From NCBI RefSeq assembly GCF_034043515.1, contig NZ_CP138214.1, positions 248,001 to 312,000 of the forward strand: a DNA stretch of 64,000 nucleotides, given 5' to 3'. Position numbers and translations under genes: made by a program. Positions within the stretch are counted from its first letter, which is position 1. Each line of letters starts with the position of its first letter. Under the pieces are notes generated by a model. The model ran no database searches. It was not told the origin of the DNA and saw only the letters and a program-made list of their open reading frames with translations. This document shows, piece after piece, positions 9,521-17,566 of this stretch. The DNA comes from Pseudomonas sp. MUP55 (GTDB lineage Bacteria > Pseudomonadota > Gammaproteobacteria > Pseudomonadales > Pseudomonadaceae).

Positions 9521-9545
9521 GAATAGTGGTCTGACCCCTATTTTC
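9521..9545 (+). repeat. REP copy 5 of the RayT-linked family
   Basis: GAATAGTGGTCTGACCCCTA plus TTTTC directly follows the decayed rayT and directly precedes the orphan toxin fragment, marking the junction between the two. Confidence 0.88.
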
Positions 9546-10020
9546 CCTAACGATCTGAAAGTCGCTCTTGCGGTTGGCTTAGGTACAGCTGCTGGCGCCT
9601 TGGCATATAAACGTGCGGTTGCCAGTGCAGGAAAAAATGCTCCGACGAAAAATCACAATCCTACGAGTGCCAAGACAGACTCTGAGCCAACGCAGAGCGA
9701 ATTGCCGAACATTTGGGATGTTCCAGACACTACGATTGCCAAGTTTCCAGATACTTGGGCAGTAACGTCCAATAAGAAGGGAGTAGGATTTAGATGGCAA
9801 GATCCAAAAAATCAAGGCAATGGCGTACGGATAGACAAGGGCGAACCTGATATTAGCCAGCCTACTCAGCAAGTGGATCATGTTATTTGTGAGGTCAAAT
9901 GGCCGCGTGATAGGTAGGGACGGAAAGCCTGTTAGCGGATCGATTAAGGAACATGCGGAACAAGTTCATATACCTCTGAGCGAATATAAAAAATGGAAAA
10001 GCTGGAACTCTCCGAACTAA
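9546..10020 (+). pseudogene. Orphan CdiA-CT toxin tip, broken by a one-base frameshift
   Basis: The fragment has no start of its own; the open frame merely continues out of the decayed rayT. It begins with a Gly/Ala-rich hydrophobic piece, then KFPDTWAV, GFRWQDPKNQGNGVRIDKGE and QQVDHVI. The frame then ends at TAG (9915-9917). Removing one T from the run at 9886-9888 continues the reading as VRSNGRVIGRDGKPVSGSIK and then HIPLSEYKKWKSWNSPN, stopping at 10018-10020. This matches C-terminal nuclease-type tips of Rhs/CdiA polymorphic toxins as I recall them. The repaired reading frame overlaps the immunity start at 9993. Confidence 0.85.
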
Positions 10021-10379
10021 AATTTCCTAGTATGAGAGAGGAGCTTATCTCATACTTGAGTGGGTTGTCAGACCTTGACTATCAATACCAGGCTTGGGTA
10101 GAACGGTCATCGCCGGGGTTAGATTATGACGAGTTAAATTACACAATACATTTTTTATACGATGACACGGGGTTAGCTGAAAACGCTTCCGATTGGATAG
10201 GTTTGGTCCTGAGGGATGAAAAAGAAGCAAGGTCCGTTGAAAATGTAGTAGGTGCACTTGATGTGGTTTTTGATAAGTATGGTACTGAACTTTCTGACAA
10301 AGAATATTTAGAAAAAAGAGAGTGGTCGTGGGTGGTTAGAGCGTCTAAGGATGCTCTAACTATTCTGCTTTCAAAATAG
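9993..10379 (+). CDS. SCO4402-family immunity protein, partner of the broken orphan toxin
   Basis: A 128-residue acidic protein beginning LKFPSMREELISYL, with ELNYTIHFLYDDTGLAENA and VGALDVVFDKYG, a pattern I recognise as the SCO4402 family. It starts inside the last 28 bases of the frameshift-repaired toxin frame, the usual coupling for toxin and immunity. Its frame is intact although the toxin is broken, consistent with selection to keep protection against kin carrying the active toxin. Confidence 0.75.
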   Translation: MEKLELSELKFPSMREELISYLSGLSDLDYQYQAWVERSSPGLDYDELNYTIHFLYDDTGLAENASDWIGLVLRDEKEARSVENVVGALDVVFDKYGTELSDKEYLEKREWSWVVRASKDALTILLSK

Positions 10380-10506
10380 AAGAGACTCGGGGGCAGGTGC
10401 AGGAAAAAGGAAGATGGATTTATTTTAATTCGAGATGTAGATTGAAAGTCTATTAAATAAATCTATCCTCGGTTGTCTGCATTTATTAAAATGGTGATGG
10501 CGAGTC

Positions 10507-10950
10507 ATGTCGGGCAAGCAAGTATACGAACTAACGATTGATGATTTTGATAGCTGCAGCGTTTGGTTTTTTCCGATGGACGACACCGTGGAGGACGAGT
10601 TAACTGTACGCCCCCTGTCCGATCAGGATGCGTGCACAGACTTTCAGATTCTTGTTCGAACTGTTTTTTTTGGTGTAAATCGCGCTGCATATTACGGTTA
10701 TTTGTATTGGAGCTCTAATGCCGAAGTTGAATACTTAAAGCCTGTTGTATTATCTGAAGAGGGGGAGGCCGTAACTTTTTGGAACGGTATAGTGACGCGT
10801 GTCTGGGAAAGCTCGGAGTTTGCCTGTTCGATTAGATCCGAGTTGCCTCTTTCTTATGTCTCAGAACCAGTTTTTGGTCTTCCTTCTATTTGCGGAAAAC
10901 TTGAGGGACTTTATTACCTTTCCGATGATCAGGTGTGCTGCGTGAAATGA
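10507..10950 (+). CDS. Hypothetical immunity-type protein
   Basis: A 147-residue acidic, aromatic-rich soluble protein (YELTIDDFDSCSVWFFPMDD at the N-terminus). I do not recognise the family. It is AT-richer than the chromosomal backbone, follows another immunity gene and precedes the duplicated terminator at 10992-11042. Size, composition and position suggest a further orphan CDI immunity gene; the function is inferred from context only. Confidence 0.6.
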   Translation: MSGKQVYELTIDDFDSCSVWFFPMDDTVEDELTVRPLSDQDACTDFQILVRTVFFGVNRAAYYGYLYWSSNAEVEYLKPVVLSEEGEAVTFWNGIVTRVWESSEFACSIRSELPLSYVSEPVFGLPSICGKLEGLYYLSDDQVCCVK

Positions 10951-10991
10951 CCGGAAAATTCGAGAGCTAAATGGATACCCTTTTGAGCCCG

Positions 10992-11042
10992 CTCACGCAC
11001 AAAGCGGGCGACACCACGGCCGCCCGATTTTTCACTCAAGAC
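10992..11042 (+). terminator. Rho-independent terminator, copy 2 of the duplicated segment
   Basis: CGGGCG (11005-11010) and CGCCCG (11021-11026) pair and are followed by ATTTTT. An alternative stem GCCCGCT/AGCGGGC lies just upstream. The whole ~50 bases nearly duplicate 8356-8405. Confidence 0.7.
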
Positions 11043-11305
11043 AGCTCAGCATTCAGCCTGCGACTGATGACATCCAGCAAATCACACCCATCGCGCAGCG
11101 GAATTGCCAGCAAGTGGGCGAAGTCTGAAAGCACTACGGCATCGCTGCTGAGTTGTTCTCGGAAAGCCAGGTTTTCCAGCAGTTGGGTGACGGCCCGAAT
11201 GCGGTGCACGGCGGCGTCGTGAAGGACGTCGAGAGGTGCCTGGGTGTCGATGATCAGCGCTGGGACGGTGCAATCGTGGCCGGTTAGGGGCATATATCTA
11301 TTCAT
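11036..11305 (-). CDS. Small Pseudomonas-type hypothetical protein
   Basis: An 89-residue protein (MNRYMPLTGHDCTVPALIID at the start) with two predicted helices and no membrane segment. GAGGT sits 8 bases before the ATG at 11305. I know similar short proteins from fluorescent pseudomonads but no function. It lies downstream of an unusually long structured leader (11306-11560) and its 3' end abuts the CDI tail terminator. Confidence 0.65.
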   Translation of the reverse strand: MNRYMPLTGHDCTVPALIIDTQAPLDVLHDAAVHRIRAVTQLLENLAFREQLSSDAVVLSDFAHLLAIPLRDGCDLLDVISRRLNAELS

Positions 11306-11560
11306 GGGTACAACCTCGGTCAGTAAGTGAGGCTGTCACCTGTCGTCGCCAAACGAATGGGTGACAGCTGTACGCAGGTTGGCGAACCGGGACCGAGTTC
11401 CGGCAGACCCGAAGGTCTCCCGCGCACAGCTGCCATAAAGCAACGATGCGGGTACGGAAGCCCCTGCAAGCAAGCAGAAAGCTTTCGCATACGGTCAACG
11501 GATCGCCAAATCCGATCGCCCTATTGGGCGACGGCCGGACTATAAGCCCCTCACCCAAAA
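11306..11560 (-). ncRNA. Probable structured leader RNA of the 11036-11305 gene
   Basis: On the minus strand the leader contains several pairing blocks: GGAGACCTTCGGGTCTGCCG forms a GACC-TTCG-GGTC hairpin, GGAACTCGGTCCCGGTTC another, and CAGCTGTCACCCATTCGTTT pairs in part with ACAGGTGACAGCC. I recall similar leaders before short hypothetical genes in P. fluorescens. The RNA nature is inferred from base-pairing, not shown. Confidence 0.45.
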
Positions 11561-11710
11561 CCGCGCAAGGCATCACAGTAATGGCACAATGCCGCGGGCC
11601 ATCCCACTCATTGCCGACACAACGGCGATGACCAACGCATCAAAAACTGAGACCCCGCCATCATCGGTGCTCTCGCAACCGCTCCACCGTTAACCACAAG
11701 GAAGAAGTAC
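11561..11710. other. Divergent intergenic stretch
   Basis: Contains the presumed promoters of the leader RNA (minus) and of the lipoprotein at 11711 (plus). I see no gene or clear operator. Confidence 0.4.
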
Positions 11711-12187
11711 ATGATCAAGTTGTTCTGCAAAGCCGCTGTCGTTCTGTCCCTGGCCACTCTGTTTGGCTGTTCCTCCACGCCGTCGGTAGAGAAGATGCAG
11801 GCCGACGTGGCGAACTACTCGTTGCCCAAGGCTGCCGTGGCCGATAAAGGTTTGGTGTACGTCGTGCGCCCTAGCAACGTCGGGATGATGGTGCGGTTCA
11901 ACATTTTCCTGGATGACAAGGAAGCCAACTCGGAGATGGGTTACAACCGTGGTAACCAGTACATCTATTTTTTCGTGACGCCGGGCAAGCACGTAATCAG
12001 CTCCAAGGCTGAAAACTGGGCGGACATGCCGATCGACGTCAAGGCGGGTGAGGTGGTTTACCTCAAGCAGGAAGTCGAAATGGGCTTCGCCGTAGCGCGC
12101 AACAGTCTCAAAACACTGAGCGAAGTCGAAGGCCGTTACTTGGTGAAAGATGCTTCCTTGGGCACCATTGCCAAAGAAAGCAAATGA
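11711..12187 (+). CDS. DUF2846-type lipoprotein
   Basis: A 158-residue lipoprotein with signal peptide and lipobox LFGC (Cys20). The mature part (GLVYVVRPSNVGMMVRFNIF, then YIYFFVTPGKHVISSKAE) fits the DUF2846 beta-sandwich family: a short strand naming a ligand-like value, a conserved P-G-x-H turn and a final strand. Probably anchored in the outer membrane facing the periplasm. It opens a run of lipoprotein genes. The substrate is unknown. AAGGAAG precedes the ATG. Confidence 0.8.
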   Translation: MIKLFCKAAVVLSLATLFGCSSTPSVEKMQADVANYSLPKAAVADKGLVYVVRPSNVGMMVRFNIFLDDKEANSEMGYNRGNQYIYFFVTPGKHVISSKAENWADMPIDVKAGEVVYLKQEVEMGFAVARNSLKTLSEVEGRYLVKDASLGTIAKESK

Positions 12188-12199
12188 GTTGAAGTCGGT

Positions 12200-12228
12200 C
12201 TGTCGGCAGGGCCAGGTCCTGCCGACAG
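12200..12228. repeat. Perfect 11-bp stem hairpin between lipoprotein genes
   Basis: CTGTCGGCAGG and CCTGCCGACAG flank a 7-base loop. There is no T-run, so it may be an mRNA processing or attenuation structure rather than an intrinsic terminator. Confidence 0.5.
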
Positions 12229-12261
12229 CTACTCATTCACTGCAGGCATTAAGGGACTGAT

Positions 12262-12954
12262 GTGAAAAACCTACTCTTCATTCTCCTCACTACCCTCATC
12301 CTCGGCGGTTGCGTCAGCCACCCCCTCACTCCCGAAAACCGCGCGCAGATCAAGACGGTAAAAGTCCTGCCCGTGAAGTGGGAAAAGAACATGGTGTACT
12401 TCGGTCGCGAACAAGCCTGGGGCGCGGCCCTGGGTGCCGGAGTGGGCGCGGGTGTTGGCGTGGCCAGCGGCGCGTCCAAGGTGGGAACTGCGGCCTTGAG
12501 CGGCGCCGGTTTGGCTGGCGGCATGAAGCTTGGGCAGCTGGCTGAGATGCCGACTTCGGCGGCGATCCTGACGTTGATTGAAGCGGAAAACATCGACCTA
12601 GGTGTGTTGCTCAAGCAGGGCTTTGTCGATGCGCTGGGCAAGACCTCGACGCTCAAGGTGGTCGGCGACGATGAACCTGCCGATGCGCAGATCCAGCTGA
12701 CCGTGTCCGAGTGGGGCTTTCGCCTGACCCAGGGGTTCAGCAGCGTGATTTATCCCACCCTCAGCGTGGTGGCGCAGATGAATCGCGGCGATGAAATGAT
12801 CTGGCGCACCTTTGAAACGGTAACGCCATTCAATGGCCAGAACGTTTATGGTTACACGCCGCTGACTTATCGCACCGACCCTGAAGCCTTGCGTCGTGCG
12901 CTGACCGGGATTACGCAGATATCTGCGCAGTATCTGGTGAAGGAACTCAAGTAA
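12262..12954 (+). CDS. Lipoprotein with glycine-zipper segment, function unknown
   Basis: A 230-residue lipoprotein with lipobox LGGC (Cys18). After a short beta strand (KTVKVLPVKW) comes a Gly/Ala stretch (WGAALGAGVGAGVGVASGAS, residues ~53-72) resembling a glycine zipper that may insert in or pack against membrane. The C-terminal half is a beta-rich domain (ADAQIQLTVSEWGFRLTQGF). This architecture recalls the CsgG/DUF799-type lipoproteins found further along the cluster, but I cannot name the family. Confidence 0.72.
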   Translation: MKNLLFILLTTLILGGCVSHPLTPENRAQIKTVKVLPVKWEKNMVYFGREQAWGAALGAGVGAGVGVASGASKVGTAALSGAGLAGGMKLGQLAEMPTSAAILTLIEAENIDLGVLLKQGFVDALGKTSTLKVVGDDEPADAQIQLTVSEWGFRLTQGFSSVIYPTLSVVAQMNRGDEMIWRTFETVTPFNGQNVYGYTPLTYRTDPEALRRALTGITQISAQYLVKELK

Positions 12955-13032
12955 GCCTGGCGGTGATGTGACGCTGTTGGTGGTGCCACGGCCAGGCAGC
13001 GTTGCTCTGGTTGATCGCGTTATCGTTGACGA

Positions 13033-13058
13033 TTTTCGCGAGCAAGCTCGCTCCTACA
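13033..13058 (-). repeat. Solo REP of the GTAGGAGCGAGCTTGCTCGCG family
   Basis: TTTTCGCGAGCAAGCTCGCT followed by CCTACA; paired copies of the same family occur at 27113-27212 and 54881-54979. Confidence 0.85.
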
Positions 13059-13318
13059 GGGTTGGCGGTGTAAGGGCGTACCGCTTTGGCTTTGAACATT
13101 TCGTTTATCCCAGTGTCTTTACCCCGCCCACCCGCAATCGGTCGGGCTGCATGGACTGCAGCGTTTTCAAATGACATTAAGGATTGATGTGAACCTATTC
13201 CCCTTACGGCCCCTATTTGCCACCGCCCACGGTGCGCGTGCCTGCGCCTGGGATTCGGAAGGGCGGCCGCCAGGGGAGTCATTCGGATCAAGTGATCCTT
13301 TCGTTCAGCACACCTACT

Positions 13319-13341
13319 CCGCCGGGCCTCTTGGCGGTTTT
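13319..13341 (+). terminator. Terminator-like hairpin ahead of the autotransporter
   Basis: CCGCC GGGCCTCTT GGCGG followed by TTTT. It ends 24 bases before the autotransporter start codon, so it could act as a leader attenuator. Confidence 0.4.
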
Positions 13342-13365
13342 GACCTGTAGTTCATGGAGTTTGAA

Positions 13366-15954
13366 ATGAAGCGCAAGCAGTTCCAGAAAAGTCTGTTGGC
13401 AATCATGGTCGGCGCGCTCAGCACCCAGGTGCTGGCAGTGGAGTTCGACCTGGGCCAGGGCAAGAATATTTGGGTCAGTGAGACGTTCAACGAGCCGGTA
13501 ACCATTACCGGCAAGTTTTCCGAGGTGGTCAATTCCGGCACGACTGACCCTGCCGGTCTCGGATTCGTAAACACCCACATTCAAGGCTCGCTGATCAACC
13601 GCGCAGACATCACGCTGGACTCACAGGGCAAAACCATTCGCGCCTTCGCCATCGACCCGATGTTCTGGTCTGGTCCTTCCGGTCTGAACCCCGGCACAAT
13701 CACTGGGGATGTGGTTCAGGCGGGCAATATCCTGATGACCCATGGCGCCTATGAAGGGCTTGAAATCGGCGCTACCACCATTGGCGGCAGCGTTATCAAC
13801 TCCGGCACCATCCGTTCCACGCCGCCGGTGAGCGCCGAGCCCTTTCCCTTCTACCTAGGCGGTGGCGAGGGTATTTACCTGCACGGCACCACGGTTGCCG
13901 GTGACGTTTCCAACACTGGCGTGATTGATATGGCCGGCCCGGAAGCGATCGGCCTGGTCCTCGACGTCAACAGCGGCACGCCGACCACCATTGGCGGCAA
14001 GCTGCTCAACTCGGGCTCGATTATCGCCACAGGTGATGGCGCCTGGGGTATGGAGGTTGAAACCGCTACCAACCCCCTGCGCATCGAAAACAGTGGCCTG
14101 ATTTCCGCCAACGGCAATGAAGCCAAGGGCCTGACGTTTTACGCGGGCACCGTCGATTACATCCTCAACACCGGCACCATCGAAGCCAAGGGCGCGTCGG
14201 CCAATGCCTTCAACCTGTCCGGCGCCAGCTTTGCGCAGAACAGTGCCGCCGGTGCGCGCGGTATCGTCAACCGTGGCCTCATCACAGCCGACGGCACTGC
14301 GATCCAGGTGGATGCGGCCGAGCAGATCGCGACCTTTGAAATCAACCAGCAAGCCGGCGAAATCCGCAGCAACAGCGGCATCGCCGTCGACGCCAATAAC
14401 CTCGCCAGCCTGAACTGGACCGGTGGCAAAATCACCGGCGACCTGCTCAACCTCAACGCCGTCAACGTCGACGGCCAGGCGGGTTTTACCGGCAGCCGTA
14501 TCATCGCGCCGGTGTCGGTCAACTCGGGTTCGCTGAACCTCTCCGCGCCCGGCACCGCCATCACCGGCAACCTCAATGTGGCCAGCGGCGCAGGTCTTGA
14601 TATGCACCTGACCGACAGCGTGGTGCCGACCACGCCGTACCTCACCGTCAACGGCACCGCCAACCTCGCCCAGGCTTCCAGGCTGACCGTCAGCGCCAAC
14701 CCTGGCGACTTCGCGGCGCCTAAAGGCGGTACGCAATACACCTTGCTGCAAGCCACCAATGTGCAGAGCAACGGCGTGGCGGTGGCGAGTGCGTCGTCGT
14801 TGCTGGACGTGCTCAGCTACTCGGCCGATGCGCAAACGGTCAAGGCCGTGGTGGCGGTGAAAAGTGATCAGCAAGTGCAGCAGGACCTGGCAGGTGTCGG
14901 CACCGGCGCGGCAGCGGCCACGGCGGTCAACAGCTTCAAGAATGGCGTGCTGAGCAACCTCAGCCAGGACGATCAAGTCTTCCAGACCCTGGCCAACGCA
15001 GGCACCGCGCAGCAACTGGCGCAGGTCGGCGACCAACTTGCTCCGGACGTCAACCGTGGCGCCCTCGACGTGGCGCTATCGGGGCAGACCGTGGTCAACG
15101 GTGCGATCTTCAATCGCCTCACCGACCAGCGTGAAAGTCACCAAACCGGTGGCGTGTGGGTACAGGGCCTGAGCAGCAACATGGACCAGGACGGTCGCGG
15201 CGGCAATAACGGTTACTCGGCCAACAGCAGCGGCATGGCCGTGGGCGTGGACGGCCGTGTGAACGACACCACGACCCTGGGTGTGGCGTACAGCTACCTC
15301 AATTCGAATATCCATTCGGACCTGGGCAACAAGACCGACGTCGAGGGCCACGCGCTGTCGCTGTATGGCAACTGGGCGCTGCAGAACTGGTTTGTGGATG
15401 GCACCCTCAGCTACGGCCACAACGAGAACGACAGCAAGCGCCATATCGCGGGCACCACGGCCAAGGGCAGCTACGACAGCAATGTGTTGTCAGCCAGCGT
15501 GATCGGCGGCTACAGCTTCAAGCCGTCCCAGGCGGTGGTGATCGAGCCACGCGTGGCGGCGCGCTATGCCAACGTGCGCATGGATGGCTACACCGAGAAA
15601 GGCTCGTCGGCGGCCTTGAGCACGGGTTCGCAGCGTTATGAAGTGGGTGAGTTGGGTGCCGGTGTACTCCTGGCAGGCAACCTGCCGATGGGCGCTGGCG
15701 TGCTGCAGCCGGAAGCGACCTTGATGGCCTATCACGACCTGATGGGTGACCGCGTGGCGCAAACCTCCAGCTTCGTGGCGGGTGGTTCGGCGTTCACCGT
15801 GACCGGTGCTTCGGTGGCGCGTGACAGCTATGAAGCCAGTGTGGGCGTGAACTACCAGGTGTCGGACTTCACCGTCGGCGCCAGCTACACCCGCCAGGCA
15901 CGCAGTGGTTTTGACGCCGACGGCGTCATGCTCAAGGCGCGCTACGCCTTCTAA
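13366..15954 (+). CDS. Type Va autotransporter
   Basis: 862 residues from the ATG at 13366 (GGAG 8 bases upstream; an in-frame ATG at 13354 is less well placed). A signal peptide ends near TQVLA. The passenger (~residues 25-560) is a beta-helix of repeated NSGTI / NTGVI / NRGLI units with threonine- and glycine-rich rungs. The last ~280 residues (from GGVWVQGLSSN to ARYAF) are the beta-barrel, ending in the C-terminal Phe recognised by BAM. No protease triad or lipase motif is apparent, so an adhesin or surface-structural role is most likely. Confidence 0.92.
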   Translation: MKRKQFQKSLLAIMVGALSTQVLAVEFDLGQGKNIWVSETFNEPVTITGKFSEVVNSGTTDPAGLGFVNTHIQGSLINRADITLDSQGKTIRAFAIDPMFWSGPSGLNPGTITGDVVQAGNILMTHGAYEGLEIGATTIGGSVINSGTIRSTPPVSAEPFPFYLGGGEGIYLHGTTVAGDVSNTGVIDMAGPEAIGLVLDVNSGTPTTIGGKLLNSGSIIATGDGAWGMEVETATNPLRIENSGLISANGNEAKGLTFYAGTVDYILNTGTIEAKGASANAFNLSGASFAQNSAAGARGIVNRGLITADGTAIQVDAAEQIATFEINQQAGEIRSNSGIAVDANNLASLNWTGGKITGDLLNLNAVNVDGQAGFTGSRIIAPVSVNSGSLNLSAPGTAITGNLNVASGAGLDMHLTDSVVPTTPYLTVNGTANLAQASRLTVSANPGDFAAPKGGTQYTLLQATNVQSNGVAVASASSLLDVLSYSADAQTVKAVVAVKSDQQVQQDLAGVGTGAAAATAVNSFKNGVLSNLSQDDQVFQTLANAGTAQQLAQVGDQLAPDVNRGALDVALSGQTVVNGAIFNRLTDQRESHQTGGVWVQGLSSNMDQDGRGGNNGYSANSSGMAVGVDGRVNDTTTLGVAYSYLNSNIHSDLGNKTDVEGHALSLYGNWALQNWFVDGTLSYGHNENDSKRHIAGTTAKGSYDSNVLSASVIGGYSFKPSQAVVIEPRVAARYANVRMDGYTEKGSSAALSTGSQRYEVGELGAGVLLAGNLPMGAGVLQPEATLMAYHDLMGDRVAQTSSFVAGGSAFTVTGASVARDSYEASVGVNYQVSDFTVGASYTRQARSGFDADGVMLKARYAF

Positions 15955-15971
15955 CCTACACCACAAAACAA

Positions 15972-16064
15972 GTGTGGCAGGGGGCTTGCCCCCGATAGCA
16001 ATGGCCCAGCCAATCCTGCATTGACTGACCCGCCGCCATCGGGGGCAAGCCCCCTCCTACATTT
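15972..16064. repeat. REPIN 1 of the GTGGGAGGGGGCTTGCCCCC family
   Basis: Two inverted copies, GTGTGGCAGGGGGCTTGCCC and GCCATCGGGGGCAAGCCCCC, with GATAGC ends facing each other. It lies between the autotransporter and a convergent lipoprotein gene. Confidence 0.92.
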
Positions 16065-16081
16065 GGATTTGTGTAGATCCG

Positions 16082-16669
16082 TCAGAACAACTTGCGCTGC
16101 ACCGCTTCATCCAGCGTGCTGCGCGTCAGCGCTTCTACCACTTCCCGGGTGTCTGCCTGGAATGGGATGCCCACGATCAGCACCAGGTGCATCCAGGTGC
16201 GTACCGACTCGCTCTTCTTGACCCGGCCCAATTCCTTGCCGTCTTTGTCCTTGAACACAGTCTCAAGAGTGAAGGTGTTCTTGGCCGTGGACGGAATGAT
16301 GAAAAACGTCACACCGGTAATGATCGCCGAGGCCATGCTGAACTGTTCGTTGTTGTACAGGGTGGCGTCGGCGTAGATGTCCGAGTCAACCTTGTCGGTG
16401 CTCACCCGCGCAAAGCGGTTGGATTGGCGGAACCCATCCGCCACGGCTTTTTCCCACAGGGCCGCGGGTGCGCCGGCAGCGGCGTTGGCGGGGCCGCCGT
16501 TGACCTGGTTCAGCCCGGTGGTGCGCACGTACGCCGTAGGTTTCTGCGCGGGCGCGTTGGCGGTCGGTGGCCAGGTCTGTACCGGTGGCAGCTCGTGTTG
16601 CGAGTAGGACACGCAGCCTGTCAGCAAGACGGCCGCGAGTACCAGGCTGTGCTTGATCAATCCTTTCAT
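16082..16669 (-). CDS. Lipoprotein, function unknown
   Basis: 195 residues with lipobox LTGC (Cys19). A hydrophobic strand-like stretch (SMASAIITGVTFFIIPSTAK) and a final helix follow. The segment LETVFKDKDGKELGRVKKSE describes a beta hairpin shared with the upstream gene (VIVDRDGKELASSKQEV), suggesting the two are distant relatives. It is the second gene of a minus-strand pair (16-base gap) and converges on the autotransporter. Confidence 0.75.
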   Translation of the reverse strand: MKGLIKHSLVLAAVLLTGCVSYSQHELPPVQTWPPTANAPAQKPTAYVRTTGLNQVNGGPANAAAGAPAALWEKAVADGFRQSNRFARVSTDKVDSDIYADATLYNNEQFSMASAIITGVTFFIIPSTAKNTFTLETVFKDKDGKELGRVKKSESVRTWMHLVLIVGIPFQADTREVVEALTRSTLDEAVQRKLF

Positions 16670-16685
16670 GGGGGGCTCCTTGAGC

Positions 16686-17297
16686 TTACGGTTTGGCCAG
16701 TTTGGCGGTGGCGGTGTCGAGCAGTTGCGCGACGAGTTCGTTCAGTTGTTTGGCGCCCATGGTCGGGGCCCAGTATTCGCGACCGTAAAGGCCCACGTTG
16801 CGCTCGAACTTGACCTCTTGTTTGCTGCTGGCCAGTTCCTTGCCGTCGCGGTCGACGATCACCAGGTCGCCGGCCAGGTCGAAGGTGTCGACGTAGATCG
16901 GGCCGTTGACCCAGATCCAGATCGTCAACGTCAGCAAGGCACCGGGCACGTAACCGGGGTGCACGCCGCGATGACCCTTGAGAGAGGTCATGTTGAACTT
17001 GAGGGAAACATCCTGCTCACCCAGGCGCACCGGGTACTCGGTGACCTTCTTGAAGTAACCGGCGGTGCGCACGTACTGGTTGAGCTGCAGCGTCAATGAA
17101 CGGCTGATCGCGGTTTTGTTGGCGTCGTTGATGTCAGCGGCATTCACCGTCACATCAGCGATTTGCGCGCTGCGCGGGCTGCTGACAGAGGCTTGGTGTA
17201 ACGGGGCGCCGATAGGGCCGGTGACGGTGTAGGACACACAGCCAGTCATCGACAGTGCGGCAACGAGGGCCGCTGCCCGCAAGAGGATTTTCAACAC
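16686..17297 (-). CDS. Lipoprotein, function unknown
   Basis: 203 residues with lipobox MTGC (Cys20) followed by VSYTVTGPIG. The mature part has a strand-rich core, a W-rich segment (LTLTIWIWVNGPIYVDTFDL) and a helical C-terminus. It is the first gene of the minus-strand pair and divergent from the CsgG-like operon across a 269-base gap (17298-17566) that should hold both promoters. Confidence 0.75.
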   Translation of the reverse strand: MLKILLRAAALVAALSMTGCVSYTVTGPIGAPLHQASVSSPRSAQIADVTVNAADINDANKTAISRSLTLQLNQYVRTAGYFKKVTEYPVRLGEQDVSLKFNMTSLKGHRGVHPGYVPGALLTLTIWIWVNGPIYVDTFDLAGDLVIVDRDGKELASSKQEVKFERNVGLYGREYWAPTMGAKQLNELVAQLLDTATAKLAKP

Positions 17298-17566
17298 GCA
17301 ATATCCCTATTAATGAATGAACCAGGTCAGGGTCTCGGCACGTCGGCTCAGAACTTTAGGCCGATGCGGTTTCGCGCCCTTAGCCAACCCACTCATCACT
17401 TAAACCTGCGTTTATTCAAAACACCTTGAGAACCGCTCTCAACCCCGTAAAATGCCGCAGCCGTTGCGGCACGACAGATTCAGGGATGAATGCAGACGCA
17501 CGTGTTTCCCTCCTTGAAATTGCCGCAGCCCTGCGCTCTGCCGATTTCTCACTTTAGGAGCAACAC

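Larger units (their letters stand above)
12955..13365. other. Intergenic region with solo REP and terminator-like hairpin
   Basis: This 411-base gap holds a solo REP (13033-13058), and a CCGCC/GGCGG hairpin with TTTT at 13319-13341 just before the autotransporter. Short open frames here are incidental. Confidence 0.6.

Noticed and set aside
11298..11576. 92-codon minus-strand frame upstream of the 11036-11305 gene
   Set aside because: Its sequence is the structured leader read as protein (GDLRVCRNSVPVRQPAYSCH); it lacks a ribosome-binding site and overlaps the real start.
12968..13174. 68-codon plus-strand frame
   Set aside because: Crosses a REP element, has no family features, and its composition is that of intergenic DNA.
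13855..15036. 393-codon minus-strand frame opposite the autotransporter
   Set aside because: Mirror of repetitive beta-helix codons; Gly/Arg/His/Asp-rich with no family features.
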